Origin: Pseudomonadota bacterium
GTDB taxonomy: Bacteria > Pseudomonadota > Alphaproteobacteria > Azospirillales > Azospirillaceae
Reading direction: 5' to 3'
Assembly (NCBI GenBank): GCA_023411035.1
Contig: JAEYPE010000146.1
Span: 34,091-98,090 of the forward strand
Length of the DNA stretch: 64,000 nucleotides
This document shows positions 45,771 to 55,312 of the stretch, piece by piece (positions within the stretch are counted from its first letter, which is position 1; each line of letters opens with the position of its first letter). The notes beneath the pieces are model-generated. The model did no database searches. It was given only the letters and a program-made list of their open reading frames with translations, and was not told the origin of the DNA. The position numbers were made by a program, and so were the translations under genes.

Positions 45771-47483
45771 ATGCTTTCCAAAGTGAGATCGATCTCGAAC
45801 TGGCCGTTCGGCGTCAAGCTGGGCATCGCGCCGGCCCTTGCTTCGGTCCTGATCGTCCTGATGGCCGTGTCCGGTTCGCAGACCCTGTCCATGCAGGCGC
45901 GGAGCTTGATGCGAATCGTCTCGCTGGCGGTGGACGGTGTCGGCCAGCTGAACGAGGCCCAGCAGGAGCTGCTGGAGGTCAACACGACGCTCTACCGCGT
46001 GGTTGCCATGCAGGCGCTCGATCCCGGCAACGACGACGACATGCATGCGACCGTCTCCAAGCTCGGCCAGCGGATCGACCGCGTGGCCGAGCGGCTTCGC
46101 GCCTACGGAACCGGCCTCGCCGCCGGGGAACGGTCGCTCGATCTGGAGCGCGTCATCGCGGCGGTCGACCAATACAGGCGCATCCTCGACTCCGCCTCGC
46201 AGCTCCTGGCGGTCAACATCAACGGGGCGGTGACCTTCCTGCCGTCGCTCGACGACAATGCGCAGCAGGTGGTGAGCGGCATCCGCGGGATCGTGCAAAG
46301 CGGTCAGACGGAAACGCGCACCATGGTCGACGCGGCGGGCGTCAGCGCAGCGGCGTTGCAACGGGACTTCATCATCATCACGGCCGGCGGTTTCGTGCTG
46401 CTGCTGGTCGTCGCGGCCGTTATCACAAAGCTGACCATCCAATCCATCCGACGCATCGCCGAGGTGACGCGCAGCCTCGCCGCCGGGAACACGGCCGTGG
46501 ATTTGAGCGGGCTCGCCCGGCGGGACGAGCTAGGGATCATCGTGGCATCGCTGGGCACCTTTGCCGTGAACCAGGCGCGGGTCGCCAGCCTCCAGGCCGA
46601 GCAGGAGGTGCTGAAGCAGGAATCGGAGCAGCGCCGCAAAGCCTCCCTGACGCAGATGGCCGCAATGTTCGAGGCGAAGGTCGCCACCGTCGTCGAGGAT
46701 CTGGCCCGCTCCGCCACCCGGATGCAGGAGAACGCCAGCGGCATGGTGGGTTCGGTCGAGCGGACCAAACAGCAGTCGGAGGTGGCGACGGACGCGGCAC
46801 GGCAGGCGTCCGGCAACGTGCAGACGGTGGCCTCGGCGAGCGAGGAGCTGTCCACCTCGATCCAGGAGATCAGCAGCCAGGTCGACCGGTCGCGGGGGAT
46901 CGCCTCCGCAGCGGTCGCGGCGTCGCAGAAGGCCGGGGAGACGATGCTCCAGCTCACCGAAGGCGCCCAGAAGATCGGTGAGGTGGTCAAGCTGATCTCC
47001 GGCATCGCCGAGCAGACCAACCTCCTCGCCCTCAACGCCACCATCGAGGCCGCCCGCGCCGGGGCGGCGGGCAAGGGCTTCTCCGTCGTTGCCAGCGAGG
47101 TGAAGGCGCTCGCCGCGCAGACCAGCAAGGCGACCGGGGATATCGACGCGCGCATCAGCGAGATGCGGGCGCTCACCATCCGGACCGGCGAGGCCATCGA
47201 GGAGATCGGCAAGGCCATCGCCGGCCTGTCGGAGATCTCGCTGGTGGTCGCCGCGGCCGTCGAGGAGCAGGCAGGCACCACCCACGAGATCGCCCGCAGC
47301 ATCCGCGCCGCCGCGCTGGGGACCGAAGAAGTCTCGCAGAACATCGGCGACGTCCACGAGGTATCGGTCTCCAGCGGCCTCGCCGCGTCGCAGATTCAGG
47401 AGGCGTCCTCGCTGCTGCACGCCCAGGCCGAACGCCTGAGCAGCGACGTGCACGATTTCATCGCCGAGGTGCGGGCGGCGTGA
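45771..47483 (+). CDS. Methyl-accepting chemotaxis protein inside the catabolic island
   Basis: 570-residue chemoreceptor: N-terminal membrane helix near 18-35 ([18 protein letters not shown]), a periplasmic helical sensor of about 160 residues, second membrane helix near 200-222 ([20 protein letters not shown]), HAMP, then the cytoplasmic hairpin with [20 protein letters not shown] and [20 protein letters not shown]. No docking pentapeptide. It starts 102 bases after the ferredoxin gene on the same strand, suggesting that expression is linked to catabolism and that it senses the substrate or an intermediate. Confidence 0.93.
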   Translation: MLSKVRSISNWPFGVKLGIAPALASVLIVLMAVSGSQTLSMQARSLMRIVSLAVDGVGQLNEAQQELLEVNTTLYRVVAMQALDPGNDDDMHATVSKLGQRIDRVAERLRAYGTGLAAGERSLDLERVIAAVDQYRRILDSASQLLAVNINGAVTFLPSLDDNAQQVVSGIRGIVQSGQTETRTMVDAAGVSAAALQRDFIIITAGGFVLLLVVAAVITKLTIQSIRRIAEVTRSLAAGNTAVDLSGLARRDELGIIVASLGTFAVNQARVASLQAEQEVLKQESEQRRKASLTQMAAMFEAKVATVVEDLARSATRMQENASGMVGSVERTKQQSEVATDAARQASGNVQTVASASEELSTSIQEISSQVDRSRGIASAAVAASQKAGETMLQLTEGAQKIGEVVKLISGIAEQTNLLALNATIEAARAGAAGKGFSVVASEVKALAAQTSKATGDIDARISEMRALTIRTGEAIEEIGKAIAGLSEISLVVAAAVEEQAGTTHEIARSIRAAALGTEEVSQNIGDVHEVSVSSGLAASQIQEASSLLHAQAERLSSDVHDFIAEVRAA

Positions 47484-47489
47484 CCGGCC

Positions 47490-48272
47490 TCAGACGCCGG
47501 TGCGCAGAACGGCGGCCAGCCGGGCGGCCGTCTCCTTCAGCGGCGCCAGGAAGCGCTCCTCGGCCATCTCCGGTGTCACGGCGTTGCGCAGCAGCATGAC
47601 GTTCAGCGTCGCCTGGATGCCGCGCTCGTCCAGGATAGGAACCGCCATCGCCCAGAGTTGACCGGAGTACTCCCGCTCGCTGTAGGCATCGTCCATACAG
47701 GCGAAACCGCGCGTCCGCACCTCGGCAAGCAGGGCGTCGAGCCGGCCGGGGTCGCGGGCCAGCGCGTTGCGCGCGTCCGGATCCGCGCGCAACCGGGCGA
47801 CGATGCGCTCCCGCTCCTTGGGATCGCAGAAGGCCAGATAAGCGCGGCCGATGGACGTCTCCAGAACCGGCGCCCGGAAGCCCGGCCGTCGGTTGAAGAA
47901 CAGCGGGCCGGTCTCCCGGGTCGTCTGAACCACGATCATCGCGTCGTGGTCGAACAGAGCCACGTCCGACGGCCAGCCGATCGCCTTCCGGAACTCGGCC
48001 AGGATCGGCTCCGACGCCTGCCCGATGCGCTGGTGGATGTCGTAGCCGCGACTCAGCTGCAGGGTGCGCCCGGTCACCCGGTAGCCGCTGTTGGTCGGGT
48101 TGCGGGTGACGTAGCCCTCGTGCTCCAGCGTCTCCAGCATGCGCACGATGGTGGCCTTGCTGAGGCCGGTCTCCCGGTGGAGCGCGGCCACGCTGGCGTC
48201 CCGCAGATCGTTCACGACGCGCAGAACATCCAGGCCGCGGGCCAGCGCGGTGACGGTTTTGAACGACGGCAT
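47490..48272 (-). CDS. IclR-family transcriptional regulator
   Basis: 260 residues. N-terminal winged helix-turn-helix (SVAALHRETGLSKATIVRML, then HEGYVTRNPTNSGYRVT), followed by the IclR effector domain with ETSIGRAYLAFCDPKER, AYSEREYSGQLWAMAVPI and the C-terminal helix. It is divergent from the CoA-transferase operon; the 187 bases between them contain a 21-base near-perfect palindrome that is the likely operator for both directions. IclR regulators often control degradation of aromatic or cyclic acids. Confidence 0.93.
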   Translation of the reverse strand: MPSFKTVTALARGLDVLRVVNDLRDASVAALHRETGLSKATIVRMLETLEHEGYVTRNPTNSGYRVTGRTLQLSRGYDIHQRIGQASEPILAEFRKAIGWPSDVALFDHDAMIVVQTTRETGPLFFNRRPGFRAPVLETSIGRAYLAFCDPKERERIVARLRADPDARNALARDPGRLDALLAEVRTRGFACMDDAYSEREYSGQLWAMAVPILDERGIQATLNVMLLRNAVTPEMAEERFLAPLKETAARLAAVLRTGV

Positions 48273-48376
48273 CGGCTTTCGGCGTCCCTTCGCAATCCTG
48301 CGCGTTTCGTCCTTCGGCGTGGAGAAGGCAGTTGCGTTTTAGCAGATGTGTGGCTAGCCTTTCTAGAATGAAATTA

Positions 48377-48397
48377 GCGTTTCACATTGTGAAACGC
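48377..48397. promoter_or_regulatory. Candidate IclR operator
   Basis: Arms GCGTTTCACA and TGTGAAACGC separated by one T: a perfect 10-bp inverted repeat. It is located midway between the iclR-type start (48272) and the CoA-transferase start (48460), in an AT-rich stretch. Assignment to this regulator rests on position and symmetry. Confidence 0.7.
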
Positions 48398-48459
48398 GGC
48401 GGACCCCATCACTGGCTTCCCAAAGGGGGAGCCAGGACGCGAGCGGAGAGCCGATCATC

Positions 48460-49734
48460 GTGTCCCACGTTGAAAACCCCACCATCCACGACGAGCCCCC
48501 GGCGGCGCTGGCCGGCGTTCGGGTACTCGATCTCAGCCGCGTGCTCGCCGGTCCCTGGGCGTCGCAGATCCTGGGCGACCTCGGCGCCGAGGTGATCAAG
48601 GTCGAGCATCCCGGAAAGGGCGACGATACCCGCGCCTGGGGCCCCCCCTACCTGCGCGAGGAGGAGGGCGCCGACCCGCTGAGCGCCTATTACCTGAGCT
48701 GCAACCGCAACAAGAAGTCGGTCGCCATCGACATCGCGTCGCCCGAAGGGGCGGCCCTGGTGCGGCGGCTGGCCCGCGGCTGCGACATCGTCCTGGAAAA
48801 TTTCAAGGTCGGCGGTCTGGCGCGCTACGGCCTCGATTACCAGAGCCTGAAGCGCGAGAACGAGTCGCTGATCTACTGCTCGATCACCGGATTCGGCCAG
48901 ACCGGCCCCTACGCTCCGCGTGGTGGCTACGACTTCCTCATCCAGGGCATGAGCGGTCTGATGAGCGTCACCGGCCAGCCGGAGGGCACGCCGGGCAGCG
49001 AGCCGCTGAAGGTCGGCGTGCCGGTGTCGGACCTCTTCACGGGCCTGTACGCGACGGTGGCCGTGCTCGCCGCGCTGCGCCACCGCGAGCGCACCGGCCA
49101 GGGCCAGCACATCGACTGCGCCCTGCTCGATACGCAGGTGGCGTTGCTCGCCAACCAGGGCATGAACTGGCTGGTCGGCGGGCAGGTGCCGAAGCGCCTG
49201 GGCAATGGGCATCCCAACGTCGTCCCCTACCGCTGCTTCGCGACGGCGGATGGCCACATCATCGTCGCCGTCGGCAACGACGGGCAGTTCCGCGCGCTGT
49301 GCACGGTGCTGGGGCGGCGGGATCTGCTGGACGATCCCCGGTTCGCCACCAACCCCGGCCGTCAGGTCAACCGCCAGGAGCTGGAAGCGGCCTTGGCCGA
49401 GAGCATCGCGGGATGGGACTCGGCCGCCCTGATCGCCGCGCTGACCGACGGCGGCGTTCCCGCCGGCCCGATCAACCGCATCGACCAGGTGTTCGCCGAC
49501 CCGCACATCGTGGCGCGCGGCCTCGTTCAGACGCTGAAGACGGAGGGTGGCACCGCCGTTCCGGTGGTCGGCTTCCCGCCGCGCCTGTCGGCGACGCCCG
49601 CTTCGTACCGGAACGCGCCGCCGCGCCTGGGCGAGCAGACCGCCGACGTGCTGTCGGGCCTGCTCGGCCTCGGCGCCGAGGAGCTGGACGCGCTGCGGTC
49701 CCGCGCGGTGATCGGCGCGCCGGACTCACCCTGA
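48460..49734 (+). CDS. CaiB/BaiF (family III) CoA transferase
   Basis: 424 residues. Family III transferases move CoA between carboxylic acids via an aspartyl-CoA intermediate. Seen: GVRVLDLSRVLAGPWASQIL and DLGAEVIKVEHPGKGDDTR at the N-terminus, GGYDFLIQGMSGLMSVTG with the catalytic Asp near residue 163, and GVPAGPINRIDQVFADPHI. GTG start preceded by GCGGAGAG. It is the first gene of the plus-strand operon CoA-transferase, two acyl-CoA dehydrogenases, crotonase and would activate the substrate using a donor CoA ester. Confidence 0.93.
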   Translation: MSHVENPTIHDEPPAALAGVRVLDLSRVLAGPWASQILGDLGAEVIKVEHPGKGDDTRAWGPPYLREEEGADPLSAYYLSCNRNKKSVAIDIASPEGAALVRRLARGCDIVLENFKVGGLARYGLDYQSLKRENESLIYCSITGFGQTGPYAPRGGYDFLIQGMSGLMSVTGQPEGTPGSEPLKVGVPVSDLFTGLYATVAVLAALRHRERTGQGQHIDCALLDTQVALLANQGMNWLVGGQVPKRLGNGHPNVVPYRCFATADGHIIVAVGNDGQFRALCTVLGRRDLLDDPRFATNPGRQVNRQELEAALAESIAGWDSAALIAALTDGGVPAGPINRIDQVFADPHIVARGLVQTLKTEGGTAVPVVGFPPRLSATPASYRNAPPRLGEQTADVLSGLLGLGAEELDALRSRAVIGAPDSP

Positions 49735-49766
49735 CCGTATCGCCGCCACGCCAAGAGGTTTTCACC

Positions 49767-50822
49767 GTGAGCGAAACAAGCCAAATCGTATGGGACATGG
49801 CCACCCGGCTGTTCTCCGAGCAGTTCACGCCGCAGGACCTACATCGGGCCGAAGCCGGCAAATGGCTTGAGGGGCAATGGGCGCAGATCGCCGAGCTCGG
49901 GCTGCCGCTGGCCCTGGTGCCGGAGGAGGAGGGCGGCGTCGGCCTTGATGAGACCGAGGCGGCGATGCTCGTCCGCATTGCCGGTGCGTACGCCGTCCCG
50001 CTCCCCCTGGCCGAGACGATGCTGGCGAACCGCCTGCTGGCGGAAGCCAGCCTGCCGCTGGCCGACGGGCCGGCGACCGTCGCCCCGGTTCGGCCGGAGG
50101 ACCGCCTGACCCTGACCCGCCGGGAGAGCGGCTGGCACCTGAGCGGCGTCGCGCACCGTGTTCCCTGGGCGCGCGCCGCCGGCATCATGGTCGCGCTGGC
50201 CGAACTGGACGGGCGCACGCTGGCGCTGCGCGTGACCGCCGATCAGGTGCGCATCGAGCCGGGCGTGAACCTGGCGTGCGAGCCGCGCGACCGCGTCGTG
50301 TTCGACACGCCTGTCGCCGATGTGGCGGCGCTGCCCGACGGGGTGACGCCGGCGGACCTGGTCGCCATGGGAGCGGCGTTGCGCACCGCCGCCATCGCCG
50401 GCGCGGTCGGTCGGGTCCTGGAGATGACCGTCGGCTACGCCAACGAGCGCAGCCAGTTCGGCCGCCCGATCGGCAAGTTCCAGGCGATCCAGCAGAACCT
50501 CGCCGTCATGGCAGGGCAGGCCGCCGCCGCTGCGGGGTCGGCGGATCTTGCGGCCGAGGCGCTGCGCGGCCGGGTGGCGGCGCTGCCCATCGCCGTCGGC
50601 AAGGCACGGGCCGGCGAAGCGGCCGGCGTGGTCGCCGGCATCGCGCACCAGGTGCACGGCGCCATCGGCTTCACCCACGAGCACAGCCTGCATTTCCTGA
50701 CCAAGCGCCTGTGGTCGTGGCGCGACGAGTTCGGAAACGAGGCTTACTGGAACCACCTGATCGGCCGCCGGATGGTCGATGCCGGCGCTGATGGCGTTTG
50801 GCCGCTGATTGCCTCCCTCTGA
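49767..50822 (+). CDS. Acyl-CoA dehydrogenase family, short subunit (351 residues)
   Basis: FAD-dependent acyl-CoA dehydrogenase-like protein. The N-terminal helical domain is short (LGLPLALVPEEEGGVGLDET), the middle barrel is divergent, and the C-terminus is standard (ERSQFGRPIGKFQAIQQNLA, HQVHGAIGFTHEHSLHFLTK). GTG 49767 follows AAGAGG. It is 26 bases before a second dehydrogenase; adjacent unlike ACAD pairs of this kind form alpha2beta2 enzymes in steroid side-chain degradation. Whether this one carries the catalytic base is unclear. Confidence 0.88.
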   Translation: MSETSQIVWDMATRLFSEQFTPQDLHRAEAGKWLEGQWAQIAELGLPLALVPEEEGGVGLDETEAAMLVRIAGAYAVPLPLAETMLANRLLAEASLPLADGPATVAPVRPEDRLTLTRRESGWHLSGVAHRVPWARAAGIMVALAELDGRTLALRVTADQVRIEPGVNLACEPRDRVVFDTPVADVAALPDGVTPADLVAMGAALRTAAIAGAVGRVLEMTVGYANERSQFGRPIGKFQAIQQNLAVMAGQAAAAAGSADLAAEALRGRVAALPIAVGKARAGEAAGVVAGIAHQVHGAIGFTHEHSLHFLTKRLWSWRDEFGNEAYWNHLIGRRMVDAGADGVWPLIASL

Positions 50823-50848
50823 GCGCCGTGACTACCGGAGCAACGCAG

Positions 50849-51997
50849 ATGCAGAATTTCTCCTTTCCGGCGCCGCCGTCGTCCCCGGACACGGACGCCC
50901 TGCGCGCCGAGGTTCGCGCGTTTCTGGCGACGGAGCTGGCCACCCGCCCGGCCAGCGCGCGCATCAAGTCCTGGAGCGGCTTCGATGCCGCGTTCAGCCG
51001 CAAGCTCGGCGAGCGCGGCTGGATCGGCATGACCTGGCCCAGGAAGTACGGCGGGCACGAACGCAGCGCGCTCGAACGCTACGTCGTGCTTGAGGAGCTG
51101 CTGGCCGCCGGCGCGCCGGTGGCGGCGCACTGGATCGCCGACCGGCAGAGCGGCCCGCTGCTGCTCAAGGTCGGCACCGAGGAGCAGAAGCGTGCCATCC
51201 TCCCGCGCATCGCCGCGGGCGAGTGCTTTTTCTGCATCGGCATGAGCGAGCCGGATTCCGGCTCCGACCTCGCCGCCGTGCGCACGCGCGCGGTGCCGGT
51301 GCAAAGTGGCGGCTGGCGGGTGAACGGTACGAAGCTGTGGACCACCTACGCCCACCACGCCCATTTCATGATCCTCTACTGCCGCACCGGTGCGGCGGAG
51401 GACCGGCACGGCGGCACCAGCCAGTTCCTGGTGGACCTCTCCCTGCCGGGCATCACCGTCCGCCCCATCGCCGACGTCTCGGGCGAGACGCACTTCAACG
51501 AGGTGGTGTTCGAGGACGTGCTCCTGCCGCAGGCCGCGCTGATCGGCCCGGAGGGGAACGGCTGGAACCAGGTGATGAGCGAGCTGGCCTACGAGCGCAG
51601 CGGGCCGGAGCGCTTCCTGTCCACATACGTCCTGCTGGTCGAGTTGATCCGCGCTCTCGGCAAGGATCCCTCGGAGGCGGCCGTCGCCGCCGTCGGGCGC
51701 GTGGGAGCGCACTTGGCGGTGCTTCGGCGTCTGTCGCGCTCCGTCGCCGGCATGCTGCAGAACGGTGAGAATCCAGCCCTCCAAGCCGCCGTGGTCAAGG
51801 ACCTCGGCGCCCTCGTCGAGCAGGAGATTCCGGAGATCGCCCGCCAGCTGGTGGCGACGGAACCGGCCCTGAGATCGCCGGACGCGCTGTCGGCGGTGCT
51901 CGGCTACGCCATCCTGAACGCACCGGCCTTTTCGCTACGCGGCGGCACGCGCGAAATCCTGCGCGGCATCATCGCGCGCGGCCTCGGGCTGCGCTGA
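50849..51997 (+). CDS. Acyl-CoA dehydrogenase, full-length subunit (382 residues)
   Basis: Introduces an alpha-beta double bond in an acyl-CoA with FAD as acceptor. Seen: GWIGMTWPRKYGGHERSALE, FFCIGMSEPDSGSDLAAVRT (FAD/substrate motif), VNGTKLWTTYAHHAHFMILY, FNEVVFEDVLLP and LSELAYERS-like MSELAYERSGPERFL, the region that holds the catalytic Glu in relatives, ending in LRGGTREILRGIIARGLGL. Probably partners the 351-residue protein upstream. Confidence 0.92.
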   Translation: MQNFSFPAPPSSPDTDALRAEVRAFLATELATRPASARIKSWSGFDAAFSRKLGERGWIGMTWPRKYGGHERSALERYVVLEELLAAGAPVAAHWIADRQSGPLLLKVGTEEQKRAILPRIAAGECFFCIGMSEPDSGSDLAAVRTRAVPVQSGGWRVNGTKLWTTYAHHAHFMILYCRTGAAEDRHGGTSQFLVDLSLPGITVRPIADVSGETHFNEVVFEDVLLPQAALIGPEGNGWNQVMSELAYERSGPERFLSTYVLLVELIRALGKDPSEAAVAAVGRVGAHLAVLRRLSRSVAGMLQNGENPALQAAVVKDLGALVEQEIPEIARQLVATEPALRSPDALSAVLGYAILNAPAFSLRGGTREILRGIIARGLGLR

Positions 51998-52022
51998 CCC
52001 CATGTCCTTCCGGAGTTTACCT

Positions 52023-52823
52023 ATGTCCGACCTGGTCCTTTACGACAACGCCGACGGCATCGTTACGCTCACCCTGAACCGGCCGGAAATCCGCAACGCG
52101 ATCTCCGATCCGGACATGATCGAGGCGATTCTGGAGGCGCTGGAGCGCATCGACGGCGACATGTCCGTGCGCGCCGCCATCCTGACCGGGGCCGGCAGCA
52201 GCTTCTCTTCCGGCGGCAACCTCAAGAAGATGGGAGAGCAGGGAGGGGTCAACGATCCGCTGCCGGCGCAGACGCGGCGCAACTACCGCTACGGTATCCA
52301 GCGCATTCCGCTGGCGTTCGAGGCGCTGGATGTGCCGGTCATCGCCGCGGTGAACGGCCCGGCCATCGGCGCGGGCTGCGACCTCGCCTGCATGTGCGAC
52401 ATCCGGATCGCCGCACAAAGCGCGTACTTCGCCGAGAGCTTCGTCAAGGTCGGCATCGTGCCGGGCGACGGCGGGGCGTGGCTGCTGCCGCGTGTTGTCG
52501 GCTTTTCGAAGGCGTGCGAGATGGCGCTCACCGGCGACTCGGTGGACGCCGCCGAAGCGCTGGCCTGCGGTCTGGTGTCCAAGGTCGTGCCGGACGCCGA
52601 CCTGCTCGACCACGCGCACGCTCTGGCTCGGCGCATCGCCGCCAATCCGCCGCACGCCGTGCGGATGACCAAGCGCCTGTTGCGCGAGGGGCAGAGCGTC
52701 AAGCTCGACACGCTGTTGGAGCTGTCGGCCGCTATGCAGGCCCTGGCGCACGCGACGGACGACCACAAGGAGGCCGTCGCCGCCATGCTTGGCAAGCGCG
52801 CGCCGAGCTTCACCGGCCGCTGA
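52023..52823 (+). CDS. Enoyl-CoA hydratase/isomerase (crotonase) family
   Basis: 266 residues. Oxyanion-hole segments are visible: SSFSSGGNLKKMGE near residue 67 and NGPAIGAGCDLACMCDIRIA near 110. At the classic catalytic positions it reads ESFVKVGIVPGDGGAWLLPR: the usual first Glu appears to be Phe, and GDGG carries an Asp. This subtype is common among crotonases that act as isomerases or hydrolases rather than simple hydratases. CGGAG precedes the ATG at 52023. Last intact gene of the plus-strand operon. Confidence 0.9.
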   Translation: MSDLVLYDNADGIVTLTLNRPEIRNAISDPDMIEAILEALERIDGDMSVRAAILTGAGSSFSSGGNLKKMGEQGGVNDPLPAQTRRNYRYGIQRIPLAFEALDVPVIAAVNGPAIGAGCDLACMCDIRIAAQSAYFAESFVKVGIVPGDGGAWLLPRVVGFSKACEMALTGDSVDAAEALACGLVSKVVPDADLLDHAHALARRIAANPPHAVRMTKRLLREGQSVKLDTLLELSAAMQALAHATDDHKEAVAAMLGKRAPSFTGR

Positions 52824-52838
52824 GGCGGACCCGGCGCC

Positions 52839-53526
52839 TCAACGGCCCTCCACCAAGGCGCGGAGCTTGCGCGCGGCGGAATGCAGCGTGGTGAGCACCG
52901 GTTCCGCCCGGCATCCAGCGACCAGCGGGGCCGCCCGCGCCATGGAGAACTGGCCGAGGATCAGCGCATCGACGGCGGCATTGCCGCCGCCGTCTCGGCG
53001 ATCAGGCGGTCGTGCGCCGCTCCGTCGCCCGCCTGCAGCGCCGCCAGCGCGCCGTCGGCCACCGTGCTTACCATCTCGGGGCGGGGCTGGCGGATGGCGT
53101 CGGCCACGGCGTTCAACTCCGCCGTAAGCGGAGCGCGGGAGCCGGCGAAGGTGAGAAGCAGGCCGATGCGGCCGGCGCTGCCCGCCGTTCGCGCGAGGGC
53201 CAGCGCCTCCTCAAACGCGCCCTCATTGGGGGCAACGACGGGAATCGACAGGTCGGCCTTCACGCGGTCGATGGCGGGACCGAACGCGGAGCAGGTGAAC
53301 ATGAGGCTGGCCGTGGCGCCGCGCCCGTCGCTGACGCCGGCCGCGTAGCGTCCGAGCGTCAGAAAGCGGTCGATGATGGACGGCGTGATGCGGCCGAGTG
53401 CCGCGAGATCGCCGGCCAGTGAGACGTCGAGCAGATGGCTGACGCGCGCCTCCGGCCACACCGCACGCATGGCCGCCTCGGCCGGGCCGGGGGACTGATC
53501 AGGGTGATGCGGCGGGATTGCGCCAT
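52839..53526 (-). pseudogene. Asp/Glu racemase-family gene with two frameshifts
   Basis: Three reading frames must be joined to give one protein of about 225 residues. The start MAQSRRITLIS at 53526 has AGGAG upstream; the frame then slips near 53480-53495, in a G/C run, into MRAVWPEARVSHLLDVSLAG and FTCSAFGPAIDRVKADLSIP (first active-site Cys). It slips again near 52978-52990 into AVDALILGQFSMARAAPLVA and TLHSAARKLRALVEGR, ending at 52839. Without the slips the protein ends early at 52961. Function before loss: probably a hydantoin/Asp racemase-like enzyme. Confidence 0.8.
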
Positions 53527-53674
53527 GGTGTCGTCTCCTGGAGGGTGCGTTGACCGGAACGGTTGGGCGCTACGCCTGTCCGGCATGTACGCCTTGCCAG
53601 ACTATTGGTTTGCGCTATCCTAGGCGGCGCGGCCGATGGGAATCAAGGCTGGGCAGGCAAGGGAATCCTGGCGC

Positions 53675-54469
53675 ATGTTGAGGCTGGACGGCAAGGTCGC
53701 GATCGTCACCGGTTGCGGCTCCTATGCGCCGGGATGGGGCAACGGCAAGGCGATCGCGGCGCTGTTTGCGCGCCAGGGGGCGACGGTCCTTGGCGTGGAC
53801 ATCGACGCCGGCGCCGCGGACGAGACGCGCCGGATCGTCGAGCAGGAAGGCAACACCCTCCACTCCGTGACCTGCGACGTGACCGAGTCCGCCCAGGTGG
53901 ACGCGCTGGTCACCGGCTGCGTCGCCCGGTTCGGCCGGCTGGACATCCCGGTCAACAACGTCGGCCGTTCGGAACCGGGCACGCCGACCAGCATGGACGA
54001 GGTCACCTGGCGCCAGCAGCTGGACCTGAATCTCACCAGCGCCTACCTCACCAGCAAGGCGGCGCTGCCGGTGATGACGGGGCAGGGCGGCAGCGCGGCG
54101 GTGAACATCGCCTCGGTGGCGGGGATGCGCTGGGTCGGCAAGGATCAGGTCGCATACGCCGCAGCGAAGGCCGGATTGATCCAGTTCACCAAGGTAACCG
54201 CCGTGGCTTTCGCGCGCCGGGGGGTGCGGCTCAACTGCGTGGTTCCGGGCCTGATGCTCACCCCTCTCGTCCTGCGCCTGGCCGATCGTTACGGCGCCGG
54301 GGACTATGAGGCGATGGTCGCCAAGCGCCATGCCTAGGTGCCGATGGGCCGCATGGGCGACGCGTGGGACGTGGCCCACGCCGCGCTGTTCCTCGCGTCC
54401 GATCAAGCCCGGTACATCACCGGAACGGAGATCGTCGTGGATGGGGGGCTGACCGCCTCCACGGGCTGA
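53675..54469 (+). pseudogene. SDR oxidoreductase gene with in-frame TAG
   Basis: Short-chain dehydrogenase: KVAIVTGCGSYAPGWGNGKA, DIPVNNVGRSEPG and the active-site set IASVAGMRW...VAYAAAKAG. The frame is interrupted by TAG at 54335-54337 (codon 221) and continues without shift as [20 protein letters not shown] and [15 protein letters not shown] to a TGA at 54467. Relatives have Gln where TAG stands, so a single C-to-T change explains it. The NNVG motif is preceded by Pro where Leu is usual. The truncated product lacks the C-terminal substrate/tetramer part. Confidence 0.85.
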
Positions 54470-54500
54470 GCCGCGGCGACGGCCAGTCCTGTCGCGGCGG

Positions 54501-55247
54501 TCAGTTCGCCGTCTGGCCGCCATCAACCGGAAGGGCGACGCCGGTGATGCGCTTGGCCTCATCGGAGGCGAGGAAGGCCACGGCGTCGGCGACGTCCTCC
54601 GGTTCGCACAGCTCGCCGCCGTTCAGCCACGGCTCCGTGCAGCTGAGCATCGCCCAATCGATCCCCTCCGCCGGCAGAACGTCGATCATCGGTGTCTTGA
54701 CCCCGGTGGGACAGACCGCGTTGACGCGCACCCCGGCCTTCGAGAACTCCAGCGCCAGGGCGCGGGTCAGGCCGATGACGCCGTGTTTGGAGGCGCAGTA
54801 CGCCGCGTTGAACGCCATGCCGACCAGACCGGTCGAGGAGGACAGGTTGACGATGCAGCCGCGGCTTTGCACCAGATGCGGCATGGCGGCACGCGACATG
54901 TGGAAGACGCCGCCCAGATTGATGCCGATGGTCTGCGACCAGACCTCGGGCGTCTGCTGGTCCAACGGCGACAGACGCAGGATGCCGGCGCTGTTGCACA
55001 GGATGTCGAGCCTGCCGGTCTCCGCGACCGTGGCGTCGACCAGGGCCGCGCAGGCGGCCGGGTCGGCGACGTCGAACACCGTCGTCCCGACGCACTCGTC
55101 CAGCCCGGCGGCGACCTCCGCCAGCCCTTCGGCGTTGCGGTCGCCCAGCATGAGCCGGGCGCCCTCGCGAGCGAGCCGCTGGGCGACGGCACGGCCGATC
55201 CCCGACGCCGCACCGGTGACGATGGCGGTCTTTCCCTGGAAACGCAT
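54501..55247 (-). CDS. SDR-family oxidoreductase (248 residues)
   Basis: NAD(P)-dependent short-chain dehydrogenase. Seen: KTAIVTGAASGIGRAVAQRL, DILCNSAGI (NSAG in place of NNAG), NLSSSTGLVGMAFNAAYCAS with Ser, Tyr and Lys of the active site, and the C-terminal AKRITGVALPVDGGQTAN. ATG 55247 follows GGAGGAGAG. It is the last gene of the minus-strand catabolic operon, 65 bases after the SnoaL-like gene, and convergent with the broken SDR. Confidence 0.92.
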   Translation of the reverse strand: MRFQGKTAIVTGAASGIGRAVAQRLAREGARLMLGDRNAEGLAEVAAGLDECVGTTVFDVADPAACAALVDATVAETGRLDILCNSAGILRLSPLDQQTPEVWSQTIGINLGGVFHMSRAAMPHLVQSRGCIVNLSSSTGLVGMAFNAAYCASKHGVIGLTRALALEFSKAGVRVNAVCPTGVKTPMIDVLPAEGIDWAMLSCTEPWLNGGELCEPEDVADAVAFLASDEAKRITGVALPVDGGQTAN

Positions 55248-55312
55248 GGGTATCTCTCCTCCCGTGTCGACGTTCTGAAAGGACGCCCGGTCGATGGCCC
55301 GGTCAATGGCGG

